Source: Solea solea (Eukaryota; Chordata; Actinopteri; Pleuronectiformes; Soleidae). Taken from it: DNA of 64,000 bases. Shown in pieces: positions 24,851 to 36,888 of this stretch. The DNA lies in NCBI RefSeq assembly GCF_958295425.1, contig NC_081136.1, forward strand, positions 27,146,077 to 27,210,076, written 5' to 3'. A model generated the notes under the pieces. The model was not told the DNA's origin, searched no databases, and saw nothing but the letters and a program-made list of their open reading frames with translations. Every line of letters starts with the position of its first letter. Position 1 is the first letter of the stretch. The translations under genes were made by a program, and so were the position numbers.

Positions 24851-26215
24851 CTGTAGCTTGGTGCACCTAGATATCAGCTCTACATAGAGATTAAGTGATT
24901 TTTTTGTGGCTGTTTCTGAATATCTCCCCTGATGTCAACTGTAACTTTAAAAAGAAGATTTCATGTAGTTAGTTTTATCCTTATAGTTTTAATGACAGGT
25001 TCAATGTAAGCCTCCGTTATAGGTGGGTTCACATGTTAACGTTTTCCATTGTTTTGTGCAGTTGTTCATGTCTACCGTTGGGTAAGTGTGTGCCCATGTG
25101 CGTGCATGTATGTGTGTACAGTAGGCACAATGACCAGACTTGCCCTCTCTCCTTCCTTCTCTCTCTCTCTGTGTGTCACTATCTGAGTATGTGTTTAAGT
25201 ATCACAGAAGTGGCAGTCTGTCAGCTTTGCTTTTCTCCGCACTCCCGAACAATAGCTTGATTGGCCGCATGTGTGACACATAGACCACACACCCTTTTAA
25301 TAGTGACTGACAGCACTAAGGGCTGAAAGCAGCATGCACTACTGACACTTCTGACACACACACACACACACACATTATGTATACCTGAAGACACAATGGG
25401 TGTGGGCGATCTCTGAAGATTTTTTAGTGAACTTGTATGTGTATTTTTTGTGTGTGTGTGTGTGTGGTGTGTGTGTGCACGCTTGTTCATTCATGCATGT
25501 TAGCTTCAGCATATGTTCTGTTGAAAGCGTTCAGCTGTCGTTTTGCAACAGAACTGCTCCGTGTTGCAGAGTCGAATGTCTCTTTTTCACTGCATCACAA
25601 CAAAGGAAGACAGAATGGAAAATAAAGTCTGTTGCCGGATTTTTATTCTATCTCATTTGTTATTACATGGCCCTGGGGAAAAAAACCAAAACATTTTCTG
25701 ATTGGATGAAGGATATGCATTATTTTCAGATTCCTGCGTCACTTGTCCTTGCCATTGTTCAAAATTAATAAAAGGCAACATTCATTTAATATAAACTAAT
25801 GGCTCCACTCTTTGAATAAGCATATATAAGCATAGCAATGAAAAAGGGAATAAAAGGTAAAGTTGATAGAAATGGATGAATAAGGTGAGTTGACATTCTG
25901 CGTCTTTGTTGCATTTATAAAGTAATCATTTATCTCCAGACTGACAAAAGTAGTGGGAATAATTTCCCCCTGAAAACATTCATTTATTAGATTTCACTTC
26001 ATTGTTGAATCAGCAAATGGTAATAATCTGCTGAAATGCAGGATTAATGTTTAATCAATCTGGACCATGTTGCCATGTTGCTCAGGATACATATTGATCT
26101 TTTTTTGTTTATTTGTTTGTTGGAAAAGTTTTGCTCTTTTGGAAGTGGAAGTCTATTGAGCCTCCCTAGGGTCAGGGTGGGAAATCATTTAAAGTCTGAC
26201 TTTTGTGTCTCTGTG

Positions 26216-26318
26216 CCCCGGTGCTCCCTGGCTCTCCCCGTGCCTCAGACGGGACCCAGTGCCATGCATGGCCAGGCAGGGCCACCTGAGGCACGGGGAG
26301 AGCCAGGGAGCACCGGGG
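26216..26318. repeat. perfect 33-bp inverted repeat (hairpin-forming)
   Basis: Left arm 26216-26248 (CCCCGGTGCTCC...GCCTCAG) is exactly complementary to right arm 26286-26318 (CTGAGGC...GGAGCACCGGGG), with a 37-base loop containing a GCCATGCATGGC palindrome (12 bp). Weaker pairing continues outward (TTTGTGT / ACACAAA). The arms are GC-rich and unlike the AT-rich neighbourhood, and they give mirror-image open frames on both strands. It is probably the fold-back part of a non-autonomous transposon. Confidence 0.95.
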
Positions 26319-26324
26319 AGGGAA

Positions 26325-26540
26325 CACAAATGCCGCTTTTCCACTACATGGTCCCGGCACGACTCGCCTCGGCTCCACGCGGCACAGCACGTTTTTTTTT
26401 TTTGCTTTTCCATTAGCGATAATACCTGATACCTTGTACTTTTTTAATACCTGCTCTGGCGAGGTTCCAACCGAGCTGAGCCGATACTATACGTGACGTC
26501 GCCAGTCTGCTGCGCACTGACTGGTCAGAGTATCGTCACT
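26325..26540. mobile_element. probable non-autonomous DNA transposon fragment
   Basis: The wording TGCCGCTTTTCCACTACATG...GGTCCCGGCACGACTCG...GCTCTGGCGAGGTTCC...CCGAGCTGAGCC...GTGACGTCGCCAG...GACTGGTCAGAG is that of a widespread teleost repeat ('ttttccattac...ggtaccgagc... tggttcc...gagctgagccg...tgacgtc...'). No coding potential. Superfamily not settled; a hAT or Harbinger origin is a guess. Confidence 0.45.
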
Positions 26541-26544
26541 GGAA

Positions 26545-26780
26545 GAGGCATGAGAACTGAAATACATAAATCATATATTGCGATAATACTCACACAATAG
26601 CTCTAGTGAGAGTGAGCACTTGGCACCATCTATTGGACTGAAATGTTTTTTATTGTTTTTTTTATGGTATCAGTGAAAAATATTTTTTTTTATTACTTGG
26701 TGTCTCCAAAGAGATTTAATATCGCCTCGAAAAATATCTCAATATTTCACTGTATCGATTTCCACCATCACCCCTAGTGC
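26545..26780 (-). mobile_element. hAT-like non-autonomous element fragment (CGATA-rich)
   Basis: On the minus strand it begins CTAGGGGTGATGGTGGAAAT, then CGATACAGTGAAATATTGAG and ATATTTTTCGAGGCGATATT, and ends with ATTATCGCAATATATGATTT. This CGATA/ATATTGCGATA wording with a TAGGGGTG start resembles teleost hAT-type elements. No transposase frame is seen. Confidence 0.45.
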
Positions 26781-26784
26781 TTCT

Positions 26785-27599
26785 ATGGGGCCTGTGCGTC
26801 CTACGATTTTAGGAGAATCTGCGAAGGTCACCGTCATTGCATTTTTGAGCCCATACACAACAGGAAACGGTGAAAGGAGTTAAACGTGTGTTGAGAAGTT
26901 GTTGCACGTGTGTTGCCTGTCATCTACAGGTCTACATTCAGCAGTTCACTTTGGCTGCTCTTTTTTCCATTACTCACTGTAATATTTCACCTGATCAAAT
27001 TGTGAGAAATAAATACAACTGTGCTTTAATTTTTATAGACACATTTATTTTTAAAGATAATTACTGAGGGCTAAACGAACTGAACAACACACTGATGTCA
27101 CCAGAGAAATATAAATAGGCTCAATCACTGATGTGATTGTTGATTTAAAATGACTCAACAATCATTTATTAAAATCTACCCCTTTTGAATCGCTTGGTAG
27201 ACATGAAGGCGTCATATGTAACAGAATTAATGTACAACAATGTTTGTGTTAAAGGAAAACATGACCCAACCCCCGACATCCTATTTAAACAAAGCATTAT
27301 TTCCAATTCAGACATGCCCTGAAGAGTGCCCGAAGTTTGTGCTGCCGGGTGTTTGAACACATCTTGGTTAGTAAAGAAATAAAATAAACATAGAACATGC
27401 TTTAAAAAAAAACAAAAAAACTGGGAACTGATTGTGCTTCAGAGTTTTTAAATATTGTCCAATGTATTTCACTACATATTGACAAATGTCCACATTGCAT
27501 AACAAAGTGCACAAGGGCTTCCAGTGGTCTTTGACTGTGTCTACATGAGCTGTGACAGTTGTCTGAGCATGTCAAAACCGTGTGTGTGTGTTCGAGAGA
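26785..27599. other. unique flank just upstream of the sox5 promoter
   Basis: AT-rich, with an A-rich run near 27402-27420. No frame or repeat recognised. It may contain proximal regulatory elements, but I see no specific motif cluster. Confidence 0.5.
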
Positions 27600-27800
27600 G
27601 CGATGCAGTTGTGGAGGGGGGCAGCACTGCTGTGCATTTACACTCAGGGAGTGATGAGCCCGCTGGTCAAACTGCCCCTCCCCTCTGCTCTCTCTTTCGC
27701 TCTCTTTCCCTCTCTCTCCTTCTCTCACACTGGCATACACACACACTGAATGGAATAGGAAGAGGCTGTGCTGCTGGCCCTTTAAGAGCTGAGCCTAGAT
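27600..27800 (+). promoter_or_regulatory. sox5: probable sox5 promoter region
   Basis: A relatively G/C-rich, non-repeat segment lies just upstream of the GA-rich leader. It contains a CCCCTCCCC box (27677-27685, SP/KLF-like) followed by a CT-rich initiator-like stretch and a CCCTTTAAGAG element near 27778. No convincing TATA box stands at a fixed distance. The placement is inferred from the position of the first coding exon, and the start site cannot be fixed from sequence alone. Upstream noncoding exons are equally possible, since mammalian SOX5 transcripts have several. Confidence 0.35.
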
Positions 27801-28056
27801 CTCACAGCTTACAGCAAGAGAGGGAGAAGAGGAGGGACAGAGGCAGAGAGAGGGAGGGTGTGAGTCTGAAAGTGTGTGAGGAGAGTGAGAGAGAGAGAGA
27901 GAGAGAGTGAGTGAGAGAGAGAATCAGCAGTGTGTTAGAGAGGTTGAAGGATCACTTCTACCCCTTCTCTTCTTTGGGACACTAACCTTGTTCATCTGAG
28001 CATTGTGGGACTGTTTTATGTTGTTGTTGTCGAGAGAGACGGACCCTTACTCCAGC
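27801..28056 (+). other. probable sox5 5' UTR, GA-rich
   Basis: This leader-like segment is purine-rich with a (GA)n tract around 27886-27922, ending just before the start codon. An in-frame TGA at 27997 closes the upstream frame, and an in-frame ATG at 28018 precedes the preferred start by 39 bases. I see no clear splice acceptor before the exon, so it may be one continuous first exon. RNA data are needed to place its 5' end. Confidence 0.4.
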
Positions 28057-28094
28057 ATGCTCACTGAGCCTGAGCTACCTCAGGAGTGTAACAG
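28057..28094 (+). CDS. sox5: sox5 first coding exon (codons 1-12 plus 2 nt)
   Basis: Encodes MLTEPELPQECN and the first two bases of an Arg codon. The GT donor (GTACGC) follows at 28095. From memory, the long mammalian SOX5 isoform starts MLTDPDLPQEFER before [11 protein letters not shown], so sequence and junction both match: AG here joins G at 36925 to give AGG (Arg) followed by ATG. The ATG has A at -3. The frame is open upstream to a TGA at 27997, and another in-frame ATG at 28018 could add 13 residues (MLLLSRETDPYSS). I prefer 28057 because homology begins exactly there and the 28018 ATG has T at -3. Sox5 is a nuclear SoxD HMG-box factor without its own activation domain; it acts with Sox6 and Sox9 in cartilage, neural crest and neuronal development. 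Only its N-terminus is here. Confidence 0.9.
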
Positions 28095-28458
28095 GTACGC
28101 AACGCTTTCTCCCAATAACACACACTACATAATTATTCACATACAGATGACAGAGACAGAGGACAGGACAGACGTGGGGAGAAGACGGCACTGGGACAAC
28201 ACGAGTAGGAAGTAGAAAAGCATGTGTGTTTGAGAAGAGAAGAATCTCTCGCTGTCTGTGTGTGTGTTTACCATGTGAACTGTCCTGAAAGAGTTGGCAG
28301 AGTTGGAGTGTGTGTGTGTGTGTGTGTTTGTTTGTGTGTGTCCGAGTGTGTGAGGGAGACGGAGTCAGAGATGGTAAGAGTTGATGATTGACTGACTCTG
28401 TGCTTTTGGAAGAGATATCATATACAAAGCTGTGGCAAAGCAGGCTTTATAATTCTCT

Positions 28459-28463
<5 letters not shown>

Positions 28464-28492
<29 letters not shown>
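28464..28492. repeat. (TG)14 microsatellite in intron 1
   Basis: Pure TG run; a second, interrupted TG run lies at 28307-28340. Both are within 400 bases of the first exon. Confidence 0.95.
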
Positions 28493-29542
28493 CTGAGTGT
28501 GAGTTTGTCCCGTCTGACCAAAGTTTCATGTTTATCCAATCCAATACGTCCACAGACAAACTGCTAGAAAACAGTGTTGAAGCATGTGTTCAAGATAAAG
28601 ACACACTTAGTGTGTGCGTGTGTGTGTGTGCGTTCAAGTCAGAATGTGTGATCCTCTCATCATCTCCACTGCTCACCACAACTTTATTTACTTCTGCTTT
28701 ATCCTCTCAACTATTTGAAGTCTCTTTCGGTAACAGCATTGTTAATGTCCTGTCAACAGGTCAAAAATACACGCAGAATTTTTTTCCGTTTTATTTTTAA
28801 ACACTGAAAAAGTCCAAGACTAAACATAAAATTGGCGTGTTTATACCGTGCCCTACCGCGCTGCTTCTTTTGCAATTTGCTTATTTATTTTCAACTTAAT
28901 CCAAATTCAATGCATGCAAAGCCTCATTAATCCTATTGTGTATCTGCATGTTGTTGTTTTTGTATGTTTATTTTTCTTGACTTATGCTAATTTTAATCTC
29001 ACTGGGCTCCTCTTATATTTTTGAGCGGGCCTGCGTCATTTACAGGTGTGAACCATCTAACATTTTCCCAAAACTAAACACAAGAGGCTTTTGCCTGTGG
29101 AATAATGTCTGTTTGATGCTGATGCCACTGCTGTGAATGGCAGATTATGTTATAATACCCAGTATTTTAATATAAACAATTTATTATATATAGTTTATTA
29201 TTATTATTCACTCAATCATGCACACACTGGCACAGAATGGGACTTTTTTTTGGTGACTAACTGGGGTCGGTCGGGTGACTTAGGAGGAGGATTTCAGGGG
29301 GGCCCCTTGAATTAAAAACACATTTAGATGTGGCAAAAATGTGTTTTTAATAAACCAGCAAAGTGGTTGAAGAGAGGAGAAAAAAGATAACAACAGCTAG
29401 TAGGAATTAAAAATTTAAAGGATTATAGAGAAAAGCAGAATATATGGAGATAAATGCAGGGATTACAATGACTTAGGAGGAGAGCGCTTAGAACTCTTGC
29501 TTTCCAGTAATACACTCCATCACTGTGGCTCTGTGTGTGTTT

Positions 29543-29546
<4 letters not shown>

Positions 29547-29589
<43 letters not shown>
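29547..29589. repeat. (GT)n microsatellite
   Basis: About 20 GT units, preceded by interrupted GT from 29532. Confidence 0.95.
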
Positions 29590-29591
<2 letters not shown>

Positions 29592-29757
29592 CGCACACAT
29601 TCATACGTGGATGTATGTGTGCTTGTGTCCGTGACTGAGCAAGAGAAGGGTATCTTCCAACTCGTGTGTGCGCTTCAGCCTTTGTGGTCGCGATGTTCTC
29701 GGTTCCTGCGTCTCTGTAAGTGCCCGCTCTTCTCCTCCACCCCGTTTTGCCGCTGCT

Positions 29758-29793
29758 GCTTCTTCTTCTTCTTCTTCTTCTTCTTCTTCTTCT
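29758..29793. repeat. (CTT)12 trinucleotide repeat
   Basis: About 12 CTT units: GAA on the other strand, a homopurine/homopyrimidine mirror repeat able to form triplex DNA. It produces Arg-, Ser- or Phe-repeat frames that are not genes. Confidence 0.95.
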
Positions 29794-31105
29794 CAACACA
29801 CTTCCTCTTCTTTTACTTTTCTCCACTTATTCTCCTTTTCTAATTCTTTTTTTTCCTTCAATCATACAGCTGTAAAAATTTGATCATGAATTTGATTGCC
29901 AATGTCTGATGATGAAGAGTTTGGCAGAGTTTTAGGAGATTGCGAGTTTTATTTTGTCTCATTTATTTTTCTTTTCTGACAAGTGATTTCTGCTTTGTTG
30001 TCTTTTTGAATTTGAGTTTTATATCAGTTTTATTTGTTTTTTTATTTAACTCAGCAAAAAACCCTACAATTACTTTTTGAACTTTTTGACAAAGCTTCAA
30101 GATTTTCTTTATTTGTAATATTTTATGTTGGGTTTTTGAATATTAATTACACTTTTCATGATTTTAAAGTCTTTCATTCTTAGTGTTCTAAGTGCTCAGC
30201 TTTGTATCAAAATTTCCAGTTAAAGCCCGAAATAGTGGAAACAGACTGCCTCTGCTAACACGGCCTCATCTGTTCACACAAATGAGAGAGATGCACAGAA
30301 ATCCAAAGCAATCAGAGCCCAGATGAAAAGACAGAGGGAAAAGAGACGTTTAACGGGGCAACTGTGGCAGTGGATGAAGTGATGAAGGGAAAGAAATTAT
30401 GTGGTCAAACTGACACATTCCTCACCGATGGAGAAAAGAAGGAATAAAATCGTGGTTTCAGAAAAGTGAGACTTCCACACATGGGGGGAGATGTGGGGGG
30501 TGGAGGAGGTGAGGGAGAGAGGAAGAGGTCTGTGTCAATGTGGTGTTAAGACAGTGGTGGATTTTCACACCCCTCCATTTGTCTCTGTTTATTAGGGTGT
30601 GTGTGTGAGAAAGAGAGAGTGAGTTTGAAGTAGTGGCAGTCAGCAGTGGATGTGTCCACACTTTGATCAGTTTAAACAAGACACAATTTTTTTACTCCCA
30701 TTTCATTGGGACCATTTTTTGTTGACATGTTTATTAAGCAATGGGAGTACATTTGTCTTATTCTGTACTTACATACAGTTTTTACATAAAAAAAAAACAT
30801 TGACCGCATCATGAAGTATAATTCTCCGCTCGAGAGGAAAGCATTCAGCAGTGTATATAAAGAACAGTTTGAACCTGTGCAGTCCAGTCTACACTTTACC
30901 TTGGTGCAGAAAGCCGTTCAGCATTATTACTTCTTTAACATTTAAAACTTAACATATATTTTTCCCCTGCTGTGCTTCTTTAATTGCTTTAATTTATTTA
31001 ATCACTATCAACTTATTTTTTCAGAGAAGTTCATGCTGTTGGTGATTTAAAAAAAACAACTTCTGGCAAATTTGACACAAGTTGTTACTGTCAGATTCAA
31101 GTGGA

Positions 31106-31129
31106 GTGTGTGTGTGTGTGTGTGTGTGT
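31106..31129. repeat. (TG)12 microsatellite, with (GA)n at 31163-31183
   Basis: Two different dinucleotide runs within 80 bases. A CT-rich tract follows at 31270-31305. Confidence 0.93.
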
Positions 31130-32089
31130 TTGTCAAACGAGAGAATGTGTGCGTCTGTAAAGGAGAGAGAGAGAGAGAGAGAGCAAGCAAGAGTGTAATT
31201 GAGTAGAGTGTCCGTGCTCCACAAACTAATGTGCCATTCTGCCCCTTTCTTCCCCTGTGGCCCTGTCCTGGCCTCTCTCTCTTTCTCTCTCTCTCTCTCT
31301 CACTCTTTCTCTCACCCATTCTCTCTCTCCACCTCTTGCTCGCTCACTCACTCCCTCGCCTCCACCAGCACCACCACCTCGGACTGGAGGCCATTGTCTG
31401 GGCCATATTGTCTGTCCCCAGAGAGCCTTGATAACCGTGTCTCCATCCACGGAGCGAGAGGGGGCCAAGAAAGAAAGAACGATAGACAGAAAAATACCAG
31501 AGGAGAATGCTAAAGCCAACCCCCCCACCACCCCCTCCTCCTTTCCACTTCCTCCCTTGTCTCAGCACACTCTCACTCGCTCCCCTCACCCCTCCAGCTC
31601 TCTCCCACCATGACCTTCCTCTCTCGTGATCAGCTGACCCTTTATGATAGCCAGTATAAGATAGGGACGATGAATAATTGGCTTCATTTGTTGTTGTTGT
31701 TGTGCTTGTTGTTTTTGTTGTGTAACTGTGGACACGGAGGAGTTGGGGTAAAAGAAAGAGAAAGTGATGGAGTGTTTTAAGTGACTGGAAAAGAAAAAGG
31801 AAAAGTGTGTGAGGAAAAAAAGCAGACAGACAAGAGGTGTCCCTCCAGGCTAACTAGAATTTGGTCATATGACATGAGGTCACAGGGTAGGGGTCAGAGT
31901 TCAGGTGGAGGATTGCATTGTCAACAGAGCAGGATTGTGTGTGTGTGTGTGTGTGTGCGCGCATAAGTATTTATTCAAAATTTCACACTTCACAAATCTC
32001 GTCTTCTCTCCCGTCTTAAGCTATCCGTCAATCTAGGCATTTTGTCCTACACTAATCTCACTACGTTGTGCACTCTTGTGCTTGCTCTG

Positions 32090-32093
<4 letters not shown>

Positions 32094-32145
<52 letters not shown>
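32094..32145. repeat. (AC)26 microsatellite
   Basis: 52 bases of pure AC, then CTAACAAAC and a further short ACAC. Another TG/GC run lies at 31935-31961. Confidence 0.97.
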
Positions 32146-32148
<3 letters not shown>

Positions 32149-33149
32149 CAAACACACACCTCTCTTACCATCCTTCCAGTCCACAATAGGAGTCAGTGTT
32201 AGAGACCCAGAGCCTACTCCTAGAGCACTACAATGAAACCTCTGTCTTTCCAGGTAGTGTGTGTGTGTGTGTGGGGGGGGGTTGTCAGAGGAAAAGAGAG
32301 GCGACCATTTGGACTAAGGTGGGAGAGTTTCAAAGCATAGGACGAAAGAAAGGGGACAGCTGGGAGTGTGTTTGTATTTGTCTGTTGTCATTTATGTGAC
32401 AGAAAGAGCATGTGTGTGTGTGTGTTTGTGCCTGGTTTACAGGGGCAGGCCAAGTTGCTGACAGTGAGACAAATGTTGTGACTCCTTTATGGATTGCTTA
32501 ACAAATGCAGCACAAATAGCACCCTGGCACAACAATGGAAAAACACTGTCCTCCGCTCAATAAACATTATGCAGTGTCTCCCCCTCGCAAAACATCAGGG
32601 GAGCAGGGTCAGTGTTCACCGGATGCACTTTTCCTCTCTCCGTCTGGTTTTTCTTTCCCTCCTCCTTCTCCTCCTCCCTCAAAAACTCTCTCTTTTTGTT
32701 TCTTTTCTTTACCGTTTTCCATAGCAACACTCAAGATTTTCCCATGAACTTGATGATGACAAACCCTCCTGATAGATAAATGGATAGATGGACAGACGGA
32801 TATTTTCCTGTAGTTCTCCCTCTCGCCTTCATCTTTACCTTATCCTTTCTTCCATGCTGAAATGTCGGTGATGATCACATCATCCAGTGACTCAGTGTTA
32901 GACATAAATAATGTTTTTAAGAGGGAGAAAAGCAGAAATAATGACAAGGAAAGTACGTGGAGCAATGCCTTGCTGGTGACTAAAGCTTAGGGTGGACGAA
33001 TGGACGAGAGAGGAAGACATATAAACAGAGAGAGAGAGAGAGAGAGAGGGAGGTAGTTCCAGAGGCCACATGAGTTGGCCCTCGTCTTTTGCACCCACCC
33101 TTTTTGCTCTCTCTTTGCACATGAACTTACACGAACACATGACTGTCTC

Positions 33150-33151
<2 letters not shown>

Positions 33152-33181
<30 letters not shown>
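33152..33181. repeat. (GT)15 microsatellite
   Basis: Pure GT run; a GA run is nearby at 33028-33048. Confidence 0.95.
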
Positions 33182-33184
<3 letters not shown>

Positions 33185-34839
33185 TGTGTGTGATTAACAG
33201 CAGTGACATTAGGTTGTGTGTTATTGCCTTTTGTGGTTAAGCCGGACAGGAAACACAGTTTGGGCTGTCGGCCGCCGATTTAAGGCACCTCACAGAGGAT
33301 GCTTTGTGTGTGTGTGAGGCTGTGAGTGTGTGTCTGTGTTTGTATGTGTGTGTAAGGGTGTGTATGTATGTGACTTTGTGAGCCTATACAGACAGGAGCT
33401 GTGTTCATATTTCCTCCATGTTGCACACGGTTTACTCAAATAGAGAAGAAAAATTCAACAGGCTTTTTTTTAGTGACTCTATTAAGCAGAAAATGTCTTC
33501 ATTTACAATATTATGGCATACACTCCCTTTTTAAAAACTGATCGTTTGTTTTTTAAAATTGAAATGTTCATGGATTTAAAAAGTCTATGTTTTAATGCTT
33601 AACAAAGATTCAAAACTTGTCATGCTTGTGCCATAATGTAAGAGAGCCACACCAAGAAAAGAGGGAATAACATTCATGCTGTTGATCCTTCAGGCTTTTA
33701 TCTTTCCATGTCATCCCCTCTTCTGTGTTGCTGCTTTATTCTTCCCACTGTTTAAAAGGACAGCCTATATATAGATATTAGGCAATATACTTAATAGTTT
33801 GCTCAGGGAAGAAGGGAGGGAGCGAAGTGATGGATGGATGAATGGAGCAACATTCTTACAAACAGCTGATTGCGTGAAGAGGGAACAGTCAGTAAGACAA
33901 CACCGGGGGAAAGAGAGGCAGAAAGACAGCGAGAGGAAAAGAGCAAGAGGACAGACGATATTAAAATAAGTTCAAGAGTGTGTGACAGAGAGATAGAGAC
34001 AAAAAGAGAAGAGGAAATTGTTTTGAAAGCTGAGAGGAGCAACCAGTGGGAAAAAAAGCAGTGGCAATAAAGCGAGTGATAGCATGACACGAGGGGGAAA
34101 CATTTGTTTAAATTCCCGCCTGAGGTGTCATACAGATGTAAATGTTGCAGTCAGCTCCTCGGAGGCAAAAACACCCTGGGCACCTTATCTAAAAGGCACA
34201 TTCCGCTCAACTATTTTGATATGCCCTTCTATTCCCTCAGAACAATTTCAAAGATAACTCACATTTCCAGGCAAATAGACCTACACCGGAGTGACAGGCA
34301 CACACTTCTTAGCAGTCACAGGGAGAAAAAAAATGGCACTTTGACTCTTGGCAGCACTTTGGAATTAGCCACTGTGCTTATTTTTACTGTAGACGGCTGA
34401 TTCGACTGACGTGAAATAGTGATGTGAAATAATAGGTTGTAATTTAAAGACAGACTGCGCACATGCGTGCACTCATGCACACACACGCACATAAGTGTGC
34501 ACACTTTGTTTGGAATTCTCCAGAGGAGGCTCCCACACTCCCTGAAAGCTTGTTCTGAGTAGAGGAGTTAACAAGAGCAGTTAGCGGCATGATTATGTTA
34601 GCAGTCAGACACACAGAGCCGTGTGTGTGTGTGTGTGTGTATGTTTAAGTGTGTGTGTGATAGCCTGTGACATTTCTGCGATGGCTGCTTTGTCTTTCCC
34701 TCACTTCTCATTGAAGCTGAAACAAATCTTTGCCCCCATTTTCTTTAATTAATTTGATGTGTGTGTATTTAAAAAAAAAACAAAAAAACATTGTGCATGT
34801 GTGAGCTCCCACCCTCGCGTGTTCATAAGCTGTCTGCCT

Positions 34840-35060
34840 GTATTTAAACGTTGCTTACATGTGCATAAGCTTGCCGTGCTAACATGAAATGGGCACGTTG
34901 ATTACAGTAAGCGGCGGCCAGGAGATGTCACCAACCATAAACGGAGATTATTCTGCCCGTTAATGGACGTCCGTCACAGTACGATTAGTGACTTACTAGC
35001 AGTGGACATATGTGATATGAGAAGGACTTAGTTGAGGAGCCGCTAATCATCAAAAAGCTA
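34840..35060. promoter_or_regulatory. candidate enhancer in sox5 intron 1
   Basis: Repeat-free mixed-composition sequence with CpG-containing words unlike the surrounding microsatellite-rich intron, and several AT-rich homeodomain-like cores. Candidate only. Confidence 0.25.
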
Positions 35061-36279
35061 AGGGGTAGTGGCGCTCTAATCTCAGCTTAGAGCTCTCACC
35101 GTGTGCATAGTTGTGTATTTGTGTGGTTTCGGCAACAGAAATGAGAGGATGAGGGGTTGGGAAACAACAACTAATGATAATTAAGTTTCTTTGGAGTCTA
35201 CTTATTAATGATTAGTAAATTAAAAAGTACACAGCTTTATTTTTTTTCAGAAGTGTGCTGTCAATTTAAAAGACCATTACTGTGCTGTTCAATAGAAAAG
35301 GGCCGGCAATATGAATTCAGTGTATGTTAAGGTTTGGTCTGTTGTGACATGTTGAATTTATAAAAACAGGCAAAATTATGCAAATATTTTGTAATTATGA
35401 CCTGGATGCTGGGGCTTATTTATCAACCTTCTAAACCCCCATCTTTTTAAATCTTTTAATCTCATCGCTCCACGCATTCAAATGTCTTCCTCCAGGTCTC
35501 TCCCGTCACAACAGCCCTGCCAAACTTTAAATAAAGTAGCCAGCGTAACCTGCACACCCACCGTGCTCAATTGTATAGTAATTCAACTTCAAAGGCGAAC
35601 TGTAGGGAGAAAGGGTTTTTTATAGCTTGAGAGGAGCTGTTAAAGGCCTCTCCATTCATAGACACCCACCTCCGAGGAAGTAGTAGAGTTTAGGGGGTTA
35701 GGGGGACGGGTGTCAAGAGGAGTGGAGGGAGAGGATGATGAGAAACGAGAGTGGCAAATGATGAAACAAAGTGTTTGAATTTGTTTCTTCAGTAGAAGAC
35801 ACTGACCAGCAGTTTTGGATATCTGTGTTAATGTGTAACTTCTTTTGTCTGTATGCTGTAGGCTCATCAACAAATTCCACGGAAGCTTCTATTCCTAAAT
35901 GATGGTCAATTAAAATAAAATAAAAAAAATCAGAGAATCTTACTATCTTATATGTTTCTGTAGCTGAACTGAAGTTGTACTTACGTGAGATGACATTTCA
36001 AAGCCGATCCCAGATCTGTAGACAGGGGTGATGGCTATAGGTGGAGGTGTGCACACGATGGACACGAGTCTTAGGACACAAGTGAATTTCAGTTTTAATA
36101 TCAGTTGTATTTAATGACAGCCATGTGCAGTCTTATCTCTGAAGTGTTTTGTCATTGAAAGTAATAGAGGAGCTTTACTGGTCATTTATCGCTTTAGTTT
36201 TGCTGAGTATGCCCATGGAAGAGAAACCGATAAAGACATCAAGATAAAGACATCAGATATATATATATGTGTATGTGTA

Positions 36280-36312
<33 letters not shown>

Positions 36313-36688
36313 GCACCTTGTTGTGTATGCACTATACACACTGTCGAACATTAAAACCCTCATTCTGACTTGTTCGGCATTGATGAGAGCTGACAAAAAC
36401 GGTCCACAGAATTGTCAGCTCATAGTTTTGCAAACTTTTCTAAAATATTATAAACTCTTAAATGGTGATTTCTCAGTTTTCTGATTCTACTTCAAATATA
36501 GAGTATTACACGTGTCATGTCCACTGAATCTCAAATATATATATAAAAAAGGAAGCATTTGATGTGTTTCTAAAAGCACAAATATTTTTGAGAAATTAGC
36601 TCATGATAACACCTCTTTGGAAACAAACAATTAAAGATTCAATTACACTGGTAAAGTTGAGATTTTACAGTGTAACTGCAGAGGAGTT

Positions 36689-36888
36689 NNNNNNNNNNNN
36701 NNNNNNNNNNNNNNNNNNNNNNNNNNNNNNNNNNNNNNNNNNNNNNNNNNNNNNNNNNNNNNNNNNNNNNNNNNNNNNNNNNNNNNNNNNNNNNNNNNNN
36801 NNNNNNNNNNNNNNNNNNNNNNNNNNNNNNNNNNNNNNNNNNNNNNNNNNNNNNNNNNNNNNNNNNNNNNNNNNNNNNNNNNNNNNNN
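36689..36888. other. assembly gap (200 N)
   Basis: Exactly 200 Ns, a round number suggesting a scaffold placeholder rather than a measured length. It ends 36 bases upstream of the second sox5 exon, so the branch point and upstream intron sequence of that exon may be missing. Open frames spanning it are artefacts. Confidence 0.99.

Larger units (their letters stand above)
19561..26200. other. noncoding flank, no gene recognised
   Basis: Mostly unique DNA with the microsatellites listed, TG runs at 23160-23180 and 25450-25480, a CA run at 25357-25374 and an enhancer-like block at 24230-24430. Open frames up to 134 codons are driven by repeats or show no similarity that I recognise. Confidence 0.6.

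Noticed and set aside
26172..26429. Similar open frames on both strands (SLALPVPQ-type peptides)
   Set aside because: Mirror images produced by the 33-bp inverted repeat, not genes.
29488..29843. Arg-, Ser- and Phe-repeat proteins
   Set aside because: Translation of the CTT/GAA trinucleotide repeat and neighbouring GT repeat.
30850..30910. TATATAAAG as an internal sox5 promoter
   Set aside because: A single TATA word in AT-rich DNA with no first-exon donor that I could link to 36925.
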